Source: Bradyrhizobium retamae
GTDB taxonomy: Bacteria; Pseudomonadota; Alphaproteobacteria; Rhizobiales; Xanthobacteraceae
Direction of reading: 5' to 3'
DNA length: 62,205 bases
Assembly (NCBI RefSeq): GCF_001440415.1
Contig: NZ_LLYA01000168.1
Coordinates: forward strand, 1 to 62,205
Below are positions 8,219 to 16,932 of this stretch, piece by piece. The number at the start of each line of letters is the position of its first letter. Position 1 is the first letter of the stretch. Under the pieces are notes generated by a model that was given only the letters and a program-made list of their open reading frames with translations, made no database searches and was not told the origin of the DNA. A program made the position numbers and the translations under genes.

Positions 8219-8831
8219 TGAGCCAGCCGAAGCGGATCGGAAAGCCCTCCCCGCCGAGCAGCGTGACCGATTCGTAGAGCGGCAGCCCGACGACGTTGCT
8301 GTAGGACCCGACCATTTTGACCACGAAGGAGCCGGCGATGCCCTGCACGGCATAGCCGCCGGCTTTGCCGCGCCATTCGCCGGAGCCGATATAGGCCTGG
8401 ATGTCATCCTCGCTCAAACGCTTGAAGCGCACGCGGGTTTCGATCAGGCGCTGGCGGAACGCCTCCTTCGGCGTCACCAGGCAGATCGCGGTGTAGACGC
8501 GGTGATTGCGCCCCGAAAGCAGCCGCAGGCACTGCGCGGCCTCATCCACCAGATTGGCCTTGGGCAGAATGCGGCGGCCGACCGCGACCACGGTATCGGC
8601 GGCGAGGATGAAGGCGCCGCGCAGCTCGTCGTCGAGATGGACGGATTTCAGCGCCGCATCGGCCTTGGCCCGCGCCAGCCGATTGGCGCAGGCGCGCGGT
8701 AGCTCGCCCCGCTTCGGGGTCTCGTCGACATCGGCCGGGCGCAGCGCGTCGGGCTCGATGCCGGCCTGGTTGAGCAGGCTGAGCCGCCGCGGCGAACCGG
8801 AAGCAAGAACGAGTTTGGGACGGCCAAGCAT
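8208..8831 (-). CDS. maf: Maf-family nucleoside triphosphate pyrophosphatase
   Basis: A 207-residue house-cleaning NTP pyrophosphatase of the Maf/HAM1 superfamily. The signature LVLASGSPRRLSLL opens the protein, followed by DVDETPKRGE, the catalytic AADTVV segment and the SGEWRGKAGGYAVQGIAGSF region that defines substrate specificity. The start MLGRPKLVL at 8831 matches the family; an open frame runs further upstream but lacks conserved residues. The gene is followed by yacG with overlap, as in other alphaproteobacteria. Confidence 0.92.
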   Translation of the reverse strand: MLGRPKLVLASGSPRRLSLLNQAGIEPDALRPADVDETPKRGELPRACANRLARAKADAALKSVHLDDELRGAFILAADTVVAVGRRILPKANLVDEAAQCLRLLSGRNHRVYTAICLVTPKEAFRQRLIETRVRFKRLSEDDIQAYIGSGEWRGKAGGYAVQGIAGSFVVKMVGSYSNVVGLPLYESVTLLGGEGFPIRFGWLNAS

Positions 8832-8935
8832 GCTGGATGTGTCGGGGATTTGGGATTCGGGTGGAGCGCGCGCGGAACCTATCGGAAGGCACTCCATTCC
8901 ACAACCGGGGAACAAGTGATTGTTGAAACTCCACT

Positions 8936-9095
8936 ATCTCCGTCGCCCTGCGAACCCAGAGGGCCCATAACCACAGGCCGTTGTCGTGGGAATGACAGGC
9001 AGCGACTGGCTGCCTCAATCGCGCGGCCGCGGCGCCGCGATGAGCGCAATTGCGCTCACGCTCGGGGTTCCTGCGTTCCGCAGGAACGACGGTGA
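8936..9095. repeat. Degenerate dispersed repeat between phosphatase gene and maf
   Basis: This stretch contains ccctgcgaacccagagggcccataaccaca (8949-8974 region) and, further on, gttcctgcgttccgcaggaacgac. It looks like a worn copy of a palindromic intergenic family in Bradyrhizobium whose ends read as ccctgcgaacgcaggg; this is from memory. A short hairpin (gttcctgcg/cgcaggaac) is visible at about 9067-9088. No gene is seen. Confidence 0.35.
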
Positions 9096-9100
9096 GAGCT

Positions 9101-9568
9101 TTACCCGCTCGCGGCGCCTGCCTTGGCGAAGCGGCGGCGGATCCGCATCAATAGGCCGTCGCAGACGTCGCGATAGGCGGCGAGTTTTTGCTCGCGGTTG
9201 CCTTCCGCGTCGGTCGGGTCCGGCGTCGGCCAGTATTCGACATCGGCGGCATGCGTGCGCGTCAGCTCCAGCGCCTTGTGGTGGGCTTCCGGCGACAGCG
9301 TGATGATGAGATCGAAATTGAGCCCTTCCCAATCCTCGAGCTCCTCGAACGTGATCGGCTTGTGGCCGGAAATATCCTGGCCGAGCTCGGCCATCACGGC
9401 GACCGCGAACGGATCGAGCTCGCCCTTCTTGACGCCGGCGGATCTCACATAGAGTCCTTGCGGGAACATCTGCTGCAGCAGGCTCGCCGCCATCGGCGAG
9501 CGCACGCTGTTCAGCCCGCATGCGAACAGCACGGCCTGCGGATTGCGCGCGCGGGGCGGCGCCTCCAT
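9101..9568 (-). CDS. Low-molecular-weight phosphotyrosine phosphatase / arsenate-reductase-like protein
   Basis: A 155-residue protein of the LMW-PTP fold. The P-loop C17-GLNSV-R23-S24 fits the C-x5-R-S active site, and the general-acid Asp lies in the later WPTPDPTD loop. Members of this fold dephosphorylate phosphotyrosine or reduce arsenate. Arsenate reductases of this group use extra cysteines near residues 80-90, which are absent here, so a phosphatase role is more likely. It lies within the hisD run, with UPF0262 upstream, which is a conserved order in Rhizobiales. Confidence 0.85.
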   Translation of the reverse strand: MEAPPRARNPQAVLFACGLNSVRSPMAASLLQQMFPQGLYVRSAGVKKGELDPFAVAVMAELGQDISGHKPITFEELEDWEGLNFDLIITLSPEAHHKALELTRTHAADVEYWPTPDPTDAEGNREQKLAAYRDVCDGLLMRIRRRFAKAGAASG

Positions 9569-9625
9569 GCGATCAGTCTTCTCTTGGGCGGGCCGTGCCC
9601 CTTTCGAAACGCCGCTTCAACATCG

Positions 9626-10129
9626 TCATGCGTCCTGCCCCTTCCAGTGCAGCACGCAGATCAGCGTGAACAGGCGGCGCGCGGTTTCGAAATCGATGCG
9701 GACCTTGCCTTTCAGCCGCTCCTGCAGCGTGCGCGAGCCTTCGTCATGAATGCCGCGGCGGCCCATGTCGATCGCCTCGATCTTGTCAGGCGTGGCGGTG
9801 CGGATCGCCTGATAGTAGCTGTCGCAGATCATGAAATAGTCCTTCACGATCCGGCGGAACGGCGTCAGCGACAACAAATGCGCGACCACGGGCGTGCCAT
9901 CCTCGTGGCGGATGTCGAACATCAGGCGGTTGCCGGTGATCGCGATGTGCAGCGTGTACGGCCCCTGCACCGCCCCTTCCGGCGCGAACAGGTTCTGCTC
10001 GATCAGATCGTAGATCGCAATCGCTCGCTCATGCTCGATATCGGGGCCGGAACGCCCGATCGATTCCTCGTCAAGCGTCACCGCGACGATGCGGTTGTGC
10101 TGGTCATCGTCTGGTGGCGGCTTGTTCAT
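9626..10129 (-). CDS. UPF0262 family protein
   Basis: A 167-residue protein of UPF0262, an alphaproteobacterial family of unknown function. Conserved blocks seen are RIVAVTLDEESIGRSGPDIE, HIAITGNRLMFDIR and MGRRGIHDEGSRTL. No signal peptide or membrane helix, so cytoplasmic. The start ATG overlaps the hisD stop by 4 bp (ATGA at 10126-10129), which implies translational coupling with hisD. Confidence 0.9.
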   Translation of the reverse strand: MNKPPPDDDQHNRIVAVTLDEESIGRSGPDIEHERAIAIYDLIEQNLFAPEGAVQGPYTLHIAITGNRLMFDIRHEDGTPVVAHLLSLTPFRRIVKDYFMICDSYYQAIRTATPDKIEAIDMGRRGIHDEGSRTLQERLKGKVRIDFETARRLFTLICVLHWKGQDA

Positions 10130-11421
10130 GGCAAATTGAGGCGCAATCCGACGGAGCGTGAATGGGCATCCAAACCCTCGGCCTTGCCCAAGGTCATCGC
10201 GGCGGGCCCCAGCGCGCGCAACTGGTCCGGCCCGCATTTGAGAATCGAAGTGCGCTTCATGAAGTCTAGCACGCCGAGCCCCGACGAAAACCGCGCCGAG
10301 CGCGCGGTCGGCAGCACGTGGTTGGAGCCGCCGACATAGTCGCCGATCGCTTCCGGTGTGTGGGCGCCGAGGAAGATCGCGCCGGCATTGCGGACCTTTG
10401 CCGCGAGCGCTTCCGCATCCGCGGTCATGATCTCCAGATGCTCGGCCGCGATCGCATTCGCCAGCTCGACCGCGTCGTCGAGCTCTTTCACCATGATGAT
10501 GGCGCCGAAATCGTTCCACGAGGCCCGCGCGATTTCGGCGCGGGGCAGCGTCGCGAGTTGCGACTCCACCGCGCGCTCGACCTCGGCGGCCAGGTCTGCG
10601 CTGTCGGTGATCAGGATCGACTGCGCGCTGGCGTCATGCTCGGCCTGCGCCAGCAGATCGGCGGCGATCCAGCCGGCATTGGAGGTCGCGTCGGCGATGA
10701 CGAGCACTTCCGAAGGGCCCGCGATCATGTCGATGCCGACCTTGCCGAACACCTGCCGCTTGGCGGCGGCGACATAGGCGTTGCCAGGCCCAACGATCTT
10801 GGCCACCGGCGCAATCGTCGCCGTGCCATAGGCCAGCGCCGCCACCGCCTGCGCGCCGCCGACACGATAGATTTCGGAGACGCCGCCGAGCTGGGCGGCC
10901 GCCAGCACCAGCGGATTGAGCTTGCCGTCTGGCGACGGCACCACCATCACCACGCGCGGCACGCCGGCTACCTTGGCCGGCACCGCGTTCATCAAGACCG
11001 AGGACGGATAGGCCGCCGTGCCGCCCGGCACGTAAAGGCCGACCGCATCGACCGCGCTCCAGCGCCAGCCGAGCTCGACGCCAAGCGCATCGGTGAAGCG
11101 CTCGTCCTTCGGCAACTGCCTCTGGTGGAATGCCTCGATCCGGTCGCGGGCGAATTTCAGCGCGTCGATGGTCGCGGCATCGCAGGCCTTCACCGCGGCG
11201 TCGATCTCGGCCGCGGTCACGCGCAGGCCGGTGGCCGCAAGCTCGAGCCGGTCGAATTTCTTGGTCGCCTCGATCAGGGCGGCGTCGCCGCGCGCGGCCA
11301 CATCGTCGACAATGGCCCTCGTAGCGCGCTCGACATCGGCCGAAACTTCGCGCTTGGCGGCGAGGAATTGCTTGAAGCGTGAACCGAAATCGGCGCTGCT
11401 GGTATCCAGGCGAACGGGCAT
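10126..11421 (-). CDS. hisD: Histidinol dehydrogenase
   Basis: A 431-residue enzyme for the last two steps of histidine synthesis: NAD-dependent oxidation of L-histidinol to histidinal and then L-histidine, with zinc. Family marks are GLYVPGGTAAYPSSVLMN, KIVGPGNAYV, the DMIAGPSEVLVIAD signature, the LAQAEHD zinc/His region and the AAEHLEIM segment with the catalytic Glu-His pair. Length is normal. The gene is translationally coupled to the UPF0262 gene and lies downstream of murA and the DUF2948 gene, although a 222-base gap holding hairpin repeats separates it from the latter. Confidence 0.97.
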   Translation of the reverse strand: MPVRLDTSSADFGSRFKQFLAAKREVSADVERATRAIVDDVAARGDAALIEATKKFDRLELAATGLRVTAAEIDAAVKACDAATIDALKFARDRIEAFHQRQLPKDERFTDALGVELGWRWSAVDAVGLYVPGGTAAYPSSVLMNAVPAKVAGVPRVVMVVPSPDGKLNPLVLAAAQLGGVSEIYRVGGAQAVAALAYGTATIAPVAKIVGPGNAYVAAAKRQVFGKVGIDMIAGPSEVLVIADATSNAGWIAADLLAQAEHDASAQSILITDSADLAAEVERAVESQLATLPRAEIARASWNDFGAIIMVKELDDAVELANAIAAEHLEIMTADAEALAAKVRNAGAIFLGAHTPEAIGDYVGGSNHVLPTARSARFSSGLGVLDFMKRTSILKCGPDQLRALGPAAMTLGKAEGLDAHSRSVGLRLNLP

Positions 11422-11509
11422 GGCGGCTTTCTGAGAGACGTCGGAGGCCCCTGCTCAATGGCGCGGCGGCCAAGGGCCGTCAACCCTTGCACTCCCGGAA
11501 AGAGGAGCC

Positions 11510-11631
11510 GTAGGGTGGCCAAAGCCAACGGGTCGCGCGAATGCGCGCCCGATGACAGGCTCCGCGTGCCCACCATTCCTGGCGGAGTGCTGATGGTGGG
11601 CACGGCGCAAAGCGCGCCTTTGCCCACCCTA
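11510..11631. repeat. Compound REP-like hairpin element upstream of hisD
   Basis: The element opens with gtagggtggccaaagccaac, contains the inverse copy of the 4132-4192 core, then runs ccgcgtgcccacca and finally gatggtgggcacggcgc ... tgcccaccctac. The GTAGGGTGGGC / GCCCACCATC words are the same as those in the element at 44338-44426 and near-identical to the REPs that flank the transposase remnant at 32999-33535. The paired, inverted arrangement resembles a BIME. Confidence 0.8.
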
Positions 11632-11642
11632 CGACGCCGGAA

Positions 11643-12095
11643 TCACCCCTCCGGCCCCAGCGGCGCTATCGCCAGGTCGCTGGTGCCGAGATCGTCGGTG
11701 CCGAGGTCGGTCAGCTCGCATTCCAGGCACTCGAGGTCCAGGCGCAGCGCCTCGCCATGGCTGAACAGGAGAAGCGCACTGCCGCCGGGGGGCTCGCCCG
11801 GATGGAATTCGATCCCGACCAGTTCCAGCATCGCTTCACGCCGCTGCAGATCGATGTTGCGCGACTTGCAGGCCAGCACACGGTCGAAACGCAGCGCCGC
11901 GATCAGGCGGCGCGGTTCGGTTCCGCCTGACAGCGTCTGCTCCCAGTCGAGCCGGTTCATGCCGACCACGAGCCGCTTTTCGCGCTGCCGCCAGACGATA
12001 TCGGAGGCCAAAACGCGGGCGTCCTGCACATGGGCCGATATGACCGCGAGATCGTCGGCGTCGAGCGCAATCAGTTTGAGCGGGTCCGCCGGCAT
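11643..12095 (-). CDS. DUF2948 family protein
   Basis: A 150-residue protein of DUF2948, found mainly in alphaproteobacteria between murA and hisD. Recognisable segments are LKLIALDADDLAVISAHVQD, FDRVLACKSRNIDL and LECLECELTDLG. It has no signal peptide or membrane helix and no known function. It starts 18 bases after the end of murA and is probably cotranscribed with it. The C-terminus carries a small repeat, DLGTDDLGTSDLA. Confidence 0.88.
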   Translation of the reverse strand: MPADPLKLIALDADDLAVISAHVQDARVLASDIVWRQREKRLVVGMNRLDWEQTLSGGTEPRRLIAALRFDRVLACKSRNIDLQRREAMLELVGIEFHPGEPPGGSALLLFSHGEALRLDLECLECELTDLGTDDLGTSDLAIAPLGPEG

Positions 12096-12113
12096 AGGAT
12101 CCTCAATAGCCCC

Positions 12114-13403
12114 CTAATCGCTGATGCGCTGGATCAACGCGCCGCAGGCCGAAAGTTTTTCCTCCAGCCGCTCGAATCCACGGTCGAGGTGATAGATGCG
12201 GTTGACCATGGTTTCGCCCTCGGCGGCAAGGCCTGCGATAACCAGCGAAACCGACGCCCGCAAATCGGTCGCCATGACAGGCGCGCCGCGCAGTTTTTCG
12301 ATGCCGTCGATGGTCGCGGTCTCGCCATCCAGCGATATCCGCGCACCGAACCGCGCCAGTTCCTGCACATGCATGAAGCGGTTCTCGAAGATGGTCTCGG
12401 TGATCTGCGAGGAACCGCGGGCGCAGGCCATCAACGCCATCAGTTGCGCCTGCAGGTCGGTCGGAAAACCCGGGAACGGCGCGGTCGACACCGTCACCGG
12501 CTTTATCCGGGCGCCGTTTCTGGCGACGCGAATGCCGTCATTGTTGACGGTGATGTCGGCGCCGGCCTGCGCCAGCACGTCGAGCGCCGACCGCAAGAGT
12601 TCGGGGCGGGCGCCGGAAAGCTGCACGTCGCCGCCGGTCATGGCGACCGCCATCGCATAGGTGCCGGCCTCGATCCGGTCAGGCAGCACAGTGTGGCGGG
12701 CGCCGTGCAGCTTCTCGACGCCCTCGACTGTGATGCGAGGCGTGCCCGCTCCGCTGATGCACGCGCCCATCTTGTTCAGGCAGTCGGCGACATCAGTGAT
12801 TTCAGGCTCGCACGCGGCGTTGCTGATGACGGTCGTGCCCTTGGCGAGCGTTGCCGCCATCAGCGCGACATGGGTGCCGCTCACCGTCACTCTGGGAAAA
12901 TCGATCGCAGCCCCGCGCAGGCCGCCCGGCGCTTTCGCCACCACATAGCCGCCGTCGATGGTCAGCTCGGCGCCGAGCTTCTCCAGCGCCATGATCAGGA
13001 GATCGACCGGCCGGGTGCCGATCGCGCAGCCGCCCGGCAGCGAGACTTTCGCTTCATGCATGCGCGCCAACAGCGGCGCGATCACCCAGAAGCTGGCGCG
13101 CATCCGCGATACCAGCTCGTAAGGCGCCGTCGTGTCGATGATGTTGGCGGCGGAGATGTGCAGGGTCTGGCCCTGATATTGGCCGTCGCCCGGCCGCTTG
13201 CCCGCCGACATGATGTCCACGCCATGGTTGCCGAGGATGCGCTGCAACTGCGCGACGTCGGCAAGCCGCGGCACGTTGTCGAGGATCAGCGTTTCCTCGG
13301 TCAGCAGGGTTGCGATCATCAGCGGGAGGGCAGCATTCTTCGCACCCGAAATCGCGATGGTGCCGTTGAGCTTGCTGCCGCCGACAATACGAATGCGGTC
13401 CAT
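12114..13403 (-). CDS. murA: UDP-N-acetylglucosamine 1-carboxyvinyltransferase
   Basis: A 429-residue cytoplasmic enzyme that moves enolpyruvate from PEP to UDP-GlcNAc, the first committed step of peptidoglycan synthesis and the target of fosfomycin. The catalytic Cys is at position ~126 in SLPGGCAIGTRP, so the enzyme is predicted fosfomycin-sensitive at this residue. Lys22 in ISGAKNAALP and the later EPEITDVADCLNKMGA block are conserved. Start MDRIRIVGG at 13403 matches the family; a longer frame adds seven residues. It leads the DUF2948-hisD run. Confidence 0.97.
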   Translation of the reverse strand: MDRIRIVGGSKLNGTIAISGAKNAALPLMIATLLTEETLILDNVPRLADVAQLQRILGNHGVDIMSAGKRPGDGQYQGQTLHISAANIIDTTAPYELVSRMRASFWVIAPLLARMHEAKVSLPGGCAIGTRPVDLLIMALEKLGAELTIDGGYVVAKAPGGLRGAAIDFPRVTVSGTHVALMAATLAKGTTVISNAACEPEITDVADCLNKMGACISGAGTPRITVEGVEKLHGARHTVLPDRIEAGTYAMAVAMTGGDVQLSGARPELLRSALDVLAQAGADITVNNDGIRVARNGARIKPVTVSTAPFPGFPTDLQAQLMALMACARGSSQITETIFENRFMHVQELARFGARISLDGETATIDGIEKLRGAPVMATDLRASVSLVIAGLAAEGETMVNRIYHLDRGFERLEEKLSACGALIQRISD

Positions 13404-13493
13404 GCCATGCCCTCTGCTGTGCACGATTTATGAGCGGGTGCGTCCGCAGCAGAAGCAGCGATATTTGCGGCGATTTGATGGGGTGATGCTCTG

Positions 13494-13523
13494 ATTCCGG
13501 GTGCGCGAAAGCGCGCCCGGAAT
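13494..13523. repeat. Short palindromic repeat between murA and alpha/beta hydrolase gene
   Basis: The ends attccggg / cccggaat enclose gtgcgcgaaagcgcg, forming a strong hairpin. The attccggg word is shared with the larger palindrome at 26613-26715, so it is probably a short member of the same family of intergenic repeats. Confidence 0.6.
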
Positions 13524-13532
13524 GACCAAGCT

Positions 13533-14357
13533 TCACGACCTGATAAACGCCAGCAAATCGGCGTTGATCGTCGCGGCCTCCGTGGTCGGCATGCCGTGCG
13601 GAAAGCCCTTGTAGGTCTTCAGCGTGCCGTTCTTCAGAAGCTTCGCCGACAGCGGCGCGGAGTCTTCGTAAGGAACTATCTGGTCGTCGTCGCCGTGCAT
13701 CACCAAGACCGGCACATTGATCTTCTTGAGGTCCTCGGTGAAATCGGTCTGCGAGAAGGCGACGATACCGTCGTAATGCGCTTTCGCACCGCCCATCATG
13801 CCCTGGCGCCACCAGTTCTCGATGACGGCTTCCGACGGCTTGGCGCCCGGCCGGTTGTAGCCATAGAACGGACCGGCCGCGATGTCGCGATAGAAGTTCG
13901 TGCGGCTCGCCGCGAGCGCCGCCTGAAATCCGTCAAACACTTCCTTGGGCAGTCCGCCCGGATTGGCCGGCGTCTGCACCATCAGCGGCGGCACGGCGCT
14001 GAGGATCGCCGCCTTCGCCACCCGGCTCTCGCCGTGGCGGGCGATGTAATGCACCACCTCGCCGCCGCCGGTGGAATGGCCGACATGAACGGCACTTTTG
14101 AGATCGAGATGCGCCGTCAGCGCCGCGAGGTCGTCGGCATAGTGATCCATGTCGTGGCCGTCAGCCACCTGGCTGGAGCGGCCGTGCCCGCGGCGGTCAT
14201 GGGCGATGACCCGAAAGCCGTTGTTCAGGAAGAACAGCATCTGCGCATCCCAATCGTCCGCCGACAGCGGCCAACCGTGGCTGAACACGATGGGCTGGCC
14301 TTTGCCCCAATCCTTGTAGAAGATCTCGACGCCGTCCTTGGTGGTGATGATGGGCAT
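13533..14357 (-). CDS. Alpha/beta hydrolase, cofactor-free haloperoxidase type
   Basis: A 274-residue alpha/beta hydrolase close to non-heme chloroperoxidases and arylesterases. The nucleophile Ser95 lies in HVGHSTGGGE, the acid Asp in MHGDDDQIVPYED and the base His in GFPHGMPTTEA. The oxyanion segment FSHGWPLSADDW and the DRRGHGRSSQ loop are typical. These enzymes hydrolyse esters and can form peracids in vitro; the natural substrate is not known. No signal peptide. The start at 14357 is supported by gaggag 8-13 bases upstream. Confidence 0.9.
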   Translation of the reverse strand: MPIITTKDGVEIFYKDWGKGQPIVFSHGWPLSADDWDAQMLFFLNNGFRVIAHDRRGHGRSSQVADGHDMDHYADDLAALTAHLDLKSAVHVGHSTGGGEVVHYIARHGESRVAKAAILSAVPPLMVQTPANPGGLPKEVFDGFQAALAASRTNFYRDIAAGPFYGYNRPGAKPSEAVIENWWRQGMMGGAKAHYDGIVAFSQTDFTEDLKKINVPVLVMHGDDDQIVPYEDSAPLSAKLLKNGTLKTYKGFPHGMPTTEAATINADLLAFIRS

Positions 14358-14476
14358 TATGAATTCTCCTCTGGTTACGCCGTCATCCCGGAGCACGCGT
14401 CATTGCGTGGCCCGGAAACTGATGTGGCTGATTGCGACGTGCGGATTTGCCTCGGAAGATGATACCAGAGGCCGGC

Positions 14477-14983
14477 TTATGTGGGCATTGGCCGATATCT
14501 CCGGAGCACGCCGATGATCACGACGATGAAGAATACCAGCACGATGCCCTGGACGATGGCGAACGGCGGCTCGGCCGGAGGCACGCTCGGCGCCAGCGCA
14601 TGCAGCGCCGGCACTTTGAGGAAGGACTGGATCACCAGCACGAACACGTTGAGATAGAGCGAGACCAGCGCGGTCAGCGCGTAGATCCAGCGCCAGGCAC
14701 CGTTGAGCTTCATGCCGTAAAGCGCAAAACAGGCGATCGCCAGCAGCACCAGCGAGAGAATGCCGATCATATGCGACGGCAACGGCTTTTCGGACAGCAG
14801 AGGCGGAATCGGAAATCCTGACGCGCTGGTCAGGATCGTGAACACCAGGAAGATCGCGGTCAGGCCAGGCATCCGCTTCGAGCCGAGCATCCCGAACATC
14901 ACGATGAGGCCCGCCACGATGGCGATCAGGCTGATGATGACGTGCACGAGAACAAATGTCGCCAAACTCATACCTAAAATCAT
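14477..14983 (-). CDS. Integral membrane protein of unknown function
   Basis: A 168-residue inner-membrane protein with about five predicted helices (residues ~5-30, 40-60, 73-90, 97-118, 140-162). The last helix is followed by RRYRPMPT. A loop between helices contains GFPIPPLLSEKPLPSHMIG. I do not recognise the family. It stands between the hydrolase and the cNMP-oxidoreductase genes with gaps over 100 bases, so operon membership is unlikely. Confidence 0.75.
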   Translation of the reverse strand: MILGMSLATFVLVHVIISLIAIVAGLIVMFGMLGSKRMPGLTAIFLVFTILTSASGFPIPPLLSEKPLPSHMIGILSLVLLAIACFALYGMKLNGAWRWIYALTALVSLYLNVFVLVIQSFLKVPALHALAPSVPPAEPPFAIVQGIVLVFFIVVIIGVLRRYRPMPT

Positions 14984-15161
14984 GACGCGCCCCCTTCGTT
15001 GGAAACCATCTAAAGGTTACGACGCGGCGCGAAGAATTTCCACACGCATCGCGTGCGGCCTTCGGCAAGGCAGGCATGTGCCTGATGAAGACGCATCAAC
15101 AAAAATTGTATGATGCACGAATATTTGCGCTTCTGTCACAAATGATGGCAGCCACGTTGTA

Positions 15162-16868
15162 TCATAGCGACGGCTTCGCTGCGTCGGCGAGATAGCCATG
15201 CAGCGCGGCGACCACCTGTGCGCCCTCGCCGATCGCGCCGCCGACGCGTTTGACCGAGCCGGAGCGCACGTCGCCGACCGCGAACACGCCGGGCACCGAG
15301 GTTTCCAGGGGCGGCACCGGACGACCGAGATTCTGCTCGGACTGCGCTCCCGTCACCACAAAGCCCGCGCGGTCGAGCGTGACGCCGCAGCCGTCCAGCC
15401 AATGGGTCGCCGGGTCGGCGCCGACGAACAGAAACAGGTTACGCACATCAAAACTGTGCTGTTCGGGCGCCAGCCGGCTCTTCCAGTGCACGCGTTCGAG
15501 CGATCCATCGCCGCCGCCTTCGACCGCAATCACCTCGGCGTTGAAGACCAGTTCGATGTTGGGCGCCGCCTCGATCCGCTCGATCAGATAGCGTGACATG
15601 CTGGCGCCCAGCCCGCCGCCGCGGATGATCATGTAGACCTTGCGCGCATGGCCAGACAGAAACACCGCGGCTTGGCCGGCGGAATTGCCGCCGCCGACCA
15701 ACACGACATCCTGGCCCACGCACAGCTTGGCCTCGATCGGCGAGGCCCAGTACCAGACGCCGCGGCCTTCGAACGCGTCGAGATTTTCGATTTCCGGCCG
15801 CCGGTAACGCGCCCCGCTCGCCACCACGATGGATTTGGCGCGCAGCGACTGCCCGCATTCGGTGGCCAGCGCGAACACGCCGTCGCGCTGCGAGCAATCC
15901 AGCGACCGGACCGAAACCGGAATCAGCATCTCGGCGCCGAATTTCTGCGCCTGATTGTAGGCACGGCCGGCGAGCGCCTGCCCCGAAATACCGGTCGGAA
16001 AGCCCAGATAGTTTTCGATACGCGCGCTGGCGCCGGCCTGGCCGCCGAACGCCCGCGCGTCGAATACCGCCACCGACAATCCTTCGGAGGCAGCATAAAC
16101 CGCGGTGGCGAGACCGGCAGGACCGCCGCCGACCACTGCCACATCATAGAGTCTCTCATGCGCATGGTTGGTGATCATGCCAACCGCCAGCGCCAGCGAA
16201 GTCTCCGACGGGTTGCGCAGCACGGTACCGTCAGGGCACACCACCAGCGGCAGATCGGCCCGCGAGGCCGAATAGCGCGCGACGAGGTCGGCGGCATCCT
16301 TGTCGCTTGCGGGATCGAGCACGTGGTGAGGCTGGCCGTTGCGCGCCAGAAAATTCTGCAACCGCGCCGTGTCGCCGAGGGAGGACGGGCCGATCAGCAC
16401 CGGGCCGCCGACGCCGCCCTGGATCAGGCTGACCCGGCGCAGGATCAGCGCGCGCATGATGCGCTCGCCGAGCTCGGCTTCCGCGACCAAAAGCGCGCGC
16501 AATTGGTCCGGCGGGATCAGCAGTGTTTCGACGTCACCTTCGGCGTGGCCGTCGACCAGCGCGACGCGCCCGGAGAGTTGTCCGATCTCGGCCAGAAACT
16601 GTCCCGGGCCCTGGTCGATGACGGGCGTGATATGGCCGAGGCCATCGCGCTGGGTGATCGCGACCGTGCCCGACAGCACCACGAACATGCCGGGGCCGAC
16701 TTTGCCGGTCTCGAACAGGGTTTCGCCATCCCTGTAGGTCCGAAGCTCTCCGAACCGGCGCATGCGCGCGATTTCGTGATGGGTGAGCGCCGGGAATGTC
16801 TGCTCGTAACGTGGAAACGCGGTGGAAGTCGCGCCGGTCGCCGGACCGGCCGTGATGTCTGCACTCAT
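15162..16868 (-). CDS. cNMP-binding domain fused to thioredoxin-reductase-like flavoprotein lacking the redox CxxC
   Basis: A 568-residue fusion. Residues ~20-150 are a cyclic-nucleotide-binding domain of Crp type (ETLFETGKVGPGMFVVLSGT, FLAEIGQLSG). Residues ~170-240 form a thioredoxin-like linker region (ARLQNFLARNGQPHHVLD). Residues ~255-560 are a two-dinucleotide-fold FAD/NAD(P)H oxidoreductase (VVGGGPAGLATAVYAASEG; VLVGGGNSAGQAAVFLSG; GVFAVGDVRSGSVKRV). In true thioredoxin reductases a CAxCDG dithiol lies in the NADPH domain; here the corresponding segment reads VWYWASPIEAKLC, with no CxxC. It probably oxidises NAD(P)H with another electron acceptor. No partner gene is evident. Confidence 0.9.
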   Translation of the reverse strand: MSADITAGPATGATSTAFPRYEQTFPALTHHEIARMRRFGELRTYRDGETLFETGKVGPGMFVVLSGTVAITQRDGLGHITPVIDQGPGQFLAEIGQLSGRVALVDGHAEGDVETLLIPPDQLRALLVAEAELGERIMRALILRRVSLIQGGVGGPVLIGPSSLGDTARLQNFLARNGQPHHVLDPASDKDAADLVARYSASRADLPLVVCPDGTVLRNPSETSLALAVGMITNHAHERLYDVAVVGGGPAGLATAVYAASEGLSVAVFDARAFGGQAGASARIENYLGFPTGISGQALAGRAYNQAQKFGAEMLIPVSVRSLDCSQRDGVFALATECGQSLRAKSIVVASGARYRRPEIENLDAFEGRGVWYWASPIEAKLCVGQDVVLVGGGNSAGQAAVFLSGHARKVYMIIRGGGLGASMSRYLIERIEAAPNIELVFNAEVIAVEGGGDGSLERVHWKSRLAPEQHSFDVRNLFLFVGADPATHWLDGCGVTLDRAGFVVTGAQSEQNLGRPVPPLETSVPGVFAVGDVRSGSVKRVGGAIGEGAQVVAALHGYLADAAKPSL

Positions 16869-16932
16869 GATCGCCACCCAAGAAACAACAACTGTGCAAA
16901 GAACTGTCGGGCCGCCCGGCGAGCGATCTGCG

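Noticed and set aside
12030..13433. 467-residue open frame antisense to murA
   Set aside because: Same reason: a GC-rich antisense frame over a clearly conserved enzyme.
14360..14476. Possible leader or small gene between hydrolase and membrane protein
   Set aside because: Only short frames and a worn palindrome are seen; nothing supports a gene.
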